DNA of 64,000 nucleotides, from assembly GCA_013314775.1 (NCBI GenBank), contig JABUFB010000003.1:263891-327890 (forward strand). The letters are read 5' to 3'. A program made the translations under genes and the position numbers. Shown one piece after another: positions 60,342 through 64,000 of the stretch. Below the pieces are notes generated by a model. That model did not search any database. It was not told where the DNA came from and saw nothing but the letters and a program-made list of their open reading frames with translations. How positions within the stretch are numbered: the first letter of the stretch is position 1; each line of letters begins with the position of its first letter. This DNA comes from Armatimonadota bacterium (GTDB lineage Bacteria > Armatimonadota > Zipacnadia > Zipacnadales > JABUFB01).

Positions 60342-62597
60342 TCATTGCGGGCTGACCATGCTGATGAACCTCTCAAACGACCCGCGACACCCCTCAAGGG
60401 CGGCCTCAATCTCGCTCATCGGTACGGCAAGCTGAAGAAAGCGTTGGGTGCCGGGGTGAGGCGGGGTGTCCTCCAGAATGCCGGCCTTAAGCAACTCTTC
60501 CAGGAGTTCCTTGTGGCGATGATGGAGCTTCAGTCTGAGAACATCCTCGTGGATGTAGGTCGACCTGCGGAAGGTCCTGATGGCACTGTGGGCGAGTCGA
60601 AGGCTCTCGTCCATCACGACCTCGTCATCTGGCGGCGGCCCGACCGGGGTACCGTCATCATAATGGACCCCCTGCTGGTGTAGAAGGGAGCGGATGTGCT
60701 CGGGATCGTAGACCAGGGCCTCATTGCCGGGGAGCCGCAAGCTCCGTACCTCCGTCCCTCGGAAGCACACACCCTGAAGCTGCGTCTCGGGCAACAACTC
60801 CGCCCTCTCGAAGGTGCAGTCCGTGAATGTGCAGCCATCCAGGAAGCACAAAGCCGTGGGCTGGAACCTGCACCTGGCAAACACGACTCCGCGGATCTTT
60901 CGGCAGCAACCGAATGCGTCCTGAGGGAACACGAGATCGGCAAGCTCAGTGCCAGCACCGTCTACGCCATTGAGCACACGTATCAGCACGGCCCCGCAGT
61001 TCTCTGCTGTGTACAGATCATGGGACGAGCCAGCCAGCACTTGCTGCATCGTACGGCGTATCGAGGGCACAGAGACCTGTCTACTGCGTGCGAAGTCTAC
61101 CACCGCATCCGCAGCATCGGCTGGCATCTGGTTCGCAGAAAAGAGCCTTCTAACGCCATCAGCATCGGCGTTCGCAATCGCCTTGGCCATCTCCCAGCCT
61201 ATGAAGAAGTCACGGAACTGCTGGTGGTCGAACTCATAGAAGGGCCTGTTGCCTTCTGTGAAGTACCTCAATAGGGCGTGCTCCTTGGTGCGTTCCTTTA
61301 CCTGGCGTGCACGGGCATGCCCCAACTTCTCGCTTTCGCAGAACACGTCCGTCAGAAGCGACACCACGTCTTGGCCGAGCCTGTCCGTATGTCCCGTCCA
61401 CATCTCGTCAGCTACCAAACCGAGAAGGCCGTAATGCTGTTCCCGTGTGAGCAGCGGGACGTGAGGGTCCATGTCCCTGTCGATCCACTTGCCGACCTCC
61501 CTGTCCACGATAGTGCTGATGAACCCCCCGAGAAAGTCATGGGGACGGCTGCCCACACGAGAGAGGAGTTCGCGGCGATCGCTGGCTTCTGATGCCACAT
61601 CCACCAGCTTCTCGACGAGCACCGCCCTTGTCAGTAGCGGGTGGTCAGGGTCGTCCAGACTCTCGGCCACGTCCTGGTAGATGATCTCCCCATCGGGCAC
61701 ACGCCGATTCATGCAGTAACTCACAAAGTGCTGGCGTTGCCAACGGTGCAGCCCCATCTTAGCGAAGGAAGCTACACCTGGCCGGAGGGCGTCAAACAGT
61801 CGTGCCTGGGTGCCTAGGTCGCTGTACTCAAAGTAGGCCTTGCGGGCCGCAACGAGAAGCGTACCGTCCCCGTGTAGGGCCCGTATGAAGCCACTCAGAT
61901 TCGATACAGCCTCGCCGCTCGACGTGTCGAGAAACAACTCCTCAAACCCGTCAAGAGCGATCACTATGAGCCCCATACGCACAAGCTCGACCAGGCCATC
62001 GTAGTACCAGTATTGGAACCTCAGGCGATTCATCAGCGAGGCGACCATAACATCGTCGAACCGCAGTAGTGTTCTACCGCCCAGTGAAACAGGCAGGAGT
62101 AGCCAGTCACAGCCAGGCGTCTTAGCCTTGTACCCTTCTGCCTGCCGCCTTGCGACCTGGTGGATGAGCGAAGTCTTCCCTTCGCCAGCATCGGAGGTTA
62201 GGTAGAGAACACTCGTAGTGCCAGCAGGCCTTCGCCCAAGCACCTCTGTCACTTTGGCTGTAGCGTCCGCGACGTCAATCGGGTCCTCCGAGGGGGCAAC
62301 GTCGAGGGAGTCGACGAGTTCGCCCGAGGGCGTCACGTAGTATGGCACCTCGTCGATGTAACTCAGGATGCGATCTGCCAGTAACGGTAGGACGGCCACC
62401 CGGTTCTCTATCCACTCCTCTGCAAGGACGCCCGGAGAGCCCTCTTCCTCTACCACAAGAAGGCCCTGTCGCATCCGCAACTTCACGTGGATGGTCTCAT
62501 CCCGAAGCTCAACAAGAAACTGTCCGCCCTCCATGTCGACATCGGTTGGGCGGCTCGCAAAGGCTGTCATGATACGGCGGAAGTCTTCGGCAGTCAT
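60342..62597 (-). CDS. NACHT-type STAND NTPase with pentapeptide-like segment
   Basis: The 751-aa protein has an N-terminal domain of about 120 residues, not recognised (possible dimerisation or effector part). The P-loop is TSDAGEGKTSL (Lys141). The Walker B is LIVIALDGFEEL (residues 210-221), with the Asp-Gly-x-Glu-Glu spelling typical of NACHT domains. Helical winged-helix-like segments follow, then FYEFDHQQFRDFFIGWEMA (453-471), which matches the F-x-H-x-x-F-x-E/D-F-F element at the end of NACHT/STAND modules. Residues about 560-623 contain imperfect pentapeptide-like strands (FARCRF, CTFTDCTFERAEL, GVCFRG). The C-terminal 130 residues are helical. Its start is 2 bp after the NYN gene stop. 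Bacterial NACHT proteins include antiphage factors. Confidence 0.85.
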   Translation of the reverse strand: MTAEDFRRIMTAFASRPTDVDMEGGQFLVELRDETIHVKLRMRQGLLVVEEEGSPGVLAEEWIENRVAVLPLLADRILSYIDEVPYYVTPSGELVDSLDVAPSEDPIDVADATAKVTEVLGRRPAGTTSVLYLTSDAGEGKTSLIHQVARRQAEGYKAKTPGCDWLLLPVSLGGRTLLRFDDVMVASLMNRLRFQYWYYDGLVELVRMGLIVIALDGFEELFLDTSSGEAVSNLSGFIRALHGDGTLLVAARKAYFEYSDLGTQARLFDALRPGVASFAKMGLHRWQRQHFVSYCMNRRVPDGEIIYQDVAESLDDPDHPLLTRAVLVEKLVDVASEASDRRELLSRVGSRPHDFLGGFISTIVDREVGKWIDRDMDPHVPLLTREQHYGLLGLVADEMWTGHTDRLGQDVVSLLTDVFCESEKLGHARARQVKERTKEHALLRYFTEGNRPFYEFDHQQFRDFFIGWEMAKAIANADADGVRRLFSANQMPADAADAVVDFARSRQVSVPSIRRTMQQVLAGSSHDLYTAENCGAVLIRVLNGVDGAGTELADLVFPQDAFGCCRKIRGVVFARCRFQPTALCFLDGCTFTDCTFERAELLPETQLQGVCFRGTEVRSLRLPGNEALVYDPEHIRSLLHQQGVHYDDGTPVGPPPDDEVVMDESLRLAHSAIRTFRRSTYIHEDVLRLKLHHRHKELLEELLKAGILEDTPPHPGTQRFLQLAVPMSEIEAALEGCRGSFERFISMVSPQ

Positions 62598-62599
62598 GC

Positions 62600-63310
62600 C
62601 TAACTCCCCTCAATGTGGACAGTCGAATACAGTTCCCCCAGCCCCTCATGGTAGTCATCTGAAGCGGGGCTTCTCCTGGTCTGTATGTGCACCACTTCTG
62701 TACCCAGACGGATGGCTGTTCGCATCGCGGGCCAGAGGTCAGCGTCTGAACTGGCAACGCCAACGACGGTCTCGCCGCGTGTGACGGCGTGGATGATGTC
62801 GGCGGTCATCATCGTGTCGACCAGCTTCTGCTCTGCTCGGTAGAGTACGCTGTCGACCGGCAGACCGCACTTCGGGCACCTGCCAGACACGACGCAGTCG
62901 TACAGCACCTGCAAGGGGCAGTCGGCATCAAGGCAACCCGCGTCGCGGGGATCGCGACACTTGATGTTGCCCGGAGATCCCTTAAGCCGATACGTCCTGA
63001 GAAGGTGATGGTCTGGGTCCGCTAGGAGGCCGTAGGCAAGCTCAAGCCGCACCACAACATCCTCATCCGTTGCCTCGCCATAGACCGTTACCGCCCGAGG
63101 AAAATCGCCCAGTATCTCCGCTGCCAGCTCTTGGCAGAGCTGAGTAGGAGAGTCCTCCTGGTACCACCCCCCGTATAGGCGGCAGTCCACACGTTCGTGT
63201 GGTCCGGCGGGCGGCACGCCGATGCGGTTCATCATCATACTGACGATGTGCTTGAGGCCAAGCCTCCGGACCGAGACCGGAATGTTGTCGTAGTCAACGA
63301 AGATAAGCAT
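62600..63310 (-). CDS. NYN domain (PIN-like) predicted ribonuclease with Cys-rich insertion
   Basis: The protein has about 236 aa from ATG 63310. It has the acidic catalytic pattern of NYN/LabA-like nucleases: MLIFVDYDNI (Asp6, Asp8, Asn9), EQKLVDTMMTADII (Asp165, Asp171) and GVASSDADLWPAM (Asp189, Asp191). Between the first and second blocks an insertion carries six cysteines (residues 118-148, ending CPKC), likely a zinc ribbon. NYN enzymes cleave RNA with metal ions. It is the first gene of a tight two-gene operon with the NACHT NTPase. There is no good Shine-Dalgarno at 63310; the frame is open upstream to 63409. Confidence 0.85.
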   Translation of the reverse strand: MLIFVDYDNIPVSVRRLGLKHIVSMMMNRIGVPPAGPHERVDCRLYGGWYQEDSPTQLCQELAAEILGDFPRAVTVYGEATDEDVVVRLELAYGLLADPDHHLLRTYRLKGSPGNIKCRDPRDAGCLDADCPLQVLYDCVVSGRCPKCGLPVDSVLYRAEQKLVDTMMTADIIHAVTRGETVVGVASSDADLWPAMRTAIRLGTEVVHIQTRRSPASDDYHEGLGELYSTVHIEGS

Positions 63311-63765
63311 CTTGGGGGCATGTTCGCCACAGTCCCTTCTCACACCTACTGGCGTCTCGGCCCCGCGTCTGGTCGAGGAACCGGCAAGCGACCAGGGAGA
63401 CGGTACCATGGCTCGCTGACACCAGATGCAGCCTGAGCGGGCAGTTAGGCGGCCCTGGCATCAACCTGTCATACCGGGGTAGGCACGCATAGGGATGTTC
63501 CAGGTGCGAGCCAAAATGTCTCTAAGCCCGTCGAGAACCAATCCGCCGGAGCACCGACGAGAGCAGCTTCGGGCAGAGTCGCTCGCAACAGATACGAATG
63601 CATGGATCCGTTGGCAATAGAGCCGAGGTGCAGACCTGGCACATCGCTGGACGGGGACTTGACGGCGACGCCTAACGGTCGTGGCTAACTGGGCGGTTCC
63701 CGGATAAGGTTCTTCTGGCTTGAGAGCCAAGGACGAACCGCCAAAGCGAGAGGGATGGGTCAAGT
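63311..63765. other. gene-free upstream region of the NYN-NACHT operon
   Basis: I see no supported gene in these 455 bp. It should contain the promoter of the NYN-NACHT operon and the recombination region adjoining the right boundary repeat. Confidence 0.4.
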
Positions 63766-63929
63766 GCCCTATCAGCGGCTCTATGAGGGGTCTGATTCGG
63801 TGTTGGGTGTCAGAAACGAAAATCGCCCAGAAGGCCTGTAGATGGCATTCCTGGGCGATTCTGAGTGTCTCGTTGGTGCCGGAGGAGGGACTCGAACCCT
63901 CACGCCCTTACGGACCTGGGATTTTAAGT
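63766..63929 (-). repeat. right copy of the 164-bp boundary repeat, inverted
   Basis: It is the reverse complement of 58994-59157 except for one base. It carries the tRNA 3' half, the terminator and the tail. Outside it (63930-64000) the sequence does not continue as a tRNA 5' half. Confidence 0.88.
63874..63929 (-). pseudogene. partial tRNA-Leu (3' 56 nt only)
   Basis: The sequence runs from the anticodon loop through variable arm, T arm and CCA on the minus strand. The 5' half is absent, so it cannot be a functional tRNA. Confidence 0.9.
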
Positions 63930-64000
63930 TGAGCCGGAATCCCCGGTTAGCACCCGAATCGCCATCAGCCCCATTGCAACCGCTGTACGGGGGATTCTAC

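Larger units (their letters stand above)
58994..63929. mobile_element. tRNA-Leu-associated integrated island with NYN-NACHT cargo
   Basis: A full tRNA-Leu, a nearby full-length tyrosine recombinase, two cargo genes and a second copy of the tRNA 3' half at the far end together indicate an integrated element of about 4.9 kb. The boundary copies are inverted relative to each other, unlike ordinary attL/attR direct repeats. Recombination-driven inversion, two elements in opposite orientation, or a misassembly could explain this. Confidence 0.75.

Noticed and set aside
63720..63932. A 70-codon frame at the right end, sharing its C-terminal residues with an antisense frame at 58604-59140.
   Set aside because: The shared residues are only the translation of the duplicated tRNA-Leu/terminator repeat read in the same frame.

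Overview
This is a high-GC bacterial chromosome segment of 64 kb. It has no rRNA and no recognisable transposase. It carries two secreted or cytoplasmic DUF4838 proteins, a UroD-family protein, H-X9-DG prepilins, many TIM-barrel, Gfo/Idh/MocA and amidohydrolase enzymes, a MenA-like prenyltransferase and archaeal-type early shikimate enzymes. That gene mix resembles uncultured Armatimonadota, Planctomycetota-like or Hydrogenedentota-like polysaccharide degraders. The phylum is an inference from gene content only; no marker gene in the window settles it.

Layout. 1-5.2 kb (+): the 3' part of a tRNA methylthiotransferase (mtaB), a GT4 glycosyltransferase, a fucose/arabinose-isomerase-like enzyme and a CHAD protein. 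5.3-11.4 kb (-): exonuclease III, a CopA copper ATPase, then a three-gene operon of TIM-barrel isomerase, ADH synthase and 3-dehydroquinate synthase II (the archaeal-type route into the shikimate pathway). 11.9-14.5 kb (+): two pilin-like genes and a UroD-family protein. 14.5-15.7 kb (-): an accessory pair containing a DUF6602 nuclease-like protein. 15.8-23.6 kb: a carbohydrate locus with divergent arms, DUF4838 plus a carbohydrate-binding protein on one side, and two duplicated small membrane proteins plus a 1328-aa secreted multidomain protein on the other. 23.8-32.8 kb: oxidoreductases, an M20 peptidase coupled to a degenerate class III cyclase, two coupled amidohydrolases, a rhodanese lipoprotein with MenA, and another Gfo/Idh/MocA protein. 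33.1-35.2 kb (+): an accessory pair of a 64-aa protein and a papain-fold cysteine-protease-like protein. 35.3-42.5 kb: surface polysaccharide functions (phosphohexomutase, methyltransferase, DUF2142 protein, FAD oxidoreductase, DegT aminotransferase), interrupted by a tandem array of a 312-bp hairpin-rich repeat. 42.8-56.6 kb: KtrA/KtrB-type K+ uptake, class I aldolase, ferredoxin, a GreA protein with a very long N-terminal extension, a radical SAM protein, a secreted DUF4838 protein, a NapH-like polyferredoxin with a TlpA-like lipoprotein, and dUTPase. 56.7-59.05 kb: six tRNA genes and a secreted protein with five calcium-type DxDxDG loops.

The right end (58,994-63,929) looks like a small integrated island. 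It begins inside tRNA-Leu(TAA) and is bounded by two 164-bp copies, differing at one base, of the tRNA 3' half plus its terminator. Unusually, the two copies are in inverted orientation. Inside are a complete tyrosine recombinase and a tightly coupled two-gene cassette: a NYN-family (PIN-like) ribonuclease with a Cys-rich insertion, and a NACHT-type STAND NTPase with a pentapeptide-like segment. This is the best candidate in the window for an undescribed system, probably antiviral or abortive-infection. That role is inferred from domain architecture and mobile context only.

Promoters that can be read often have an extended -10 (TGn before a TATAAT-like hexamer), sometimes with a TTGACN -35 at 17 bp. 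Start sites were moved to the Shine-Dalgarno-supported codon wherever the longest reading frame began upstream of it.
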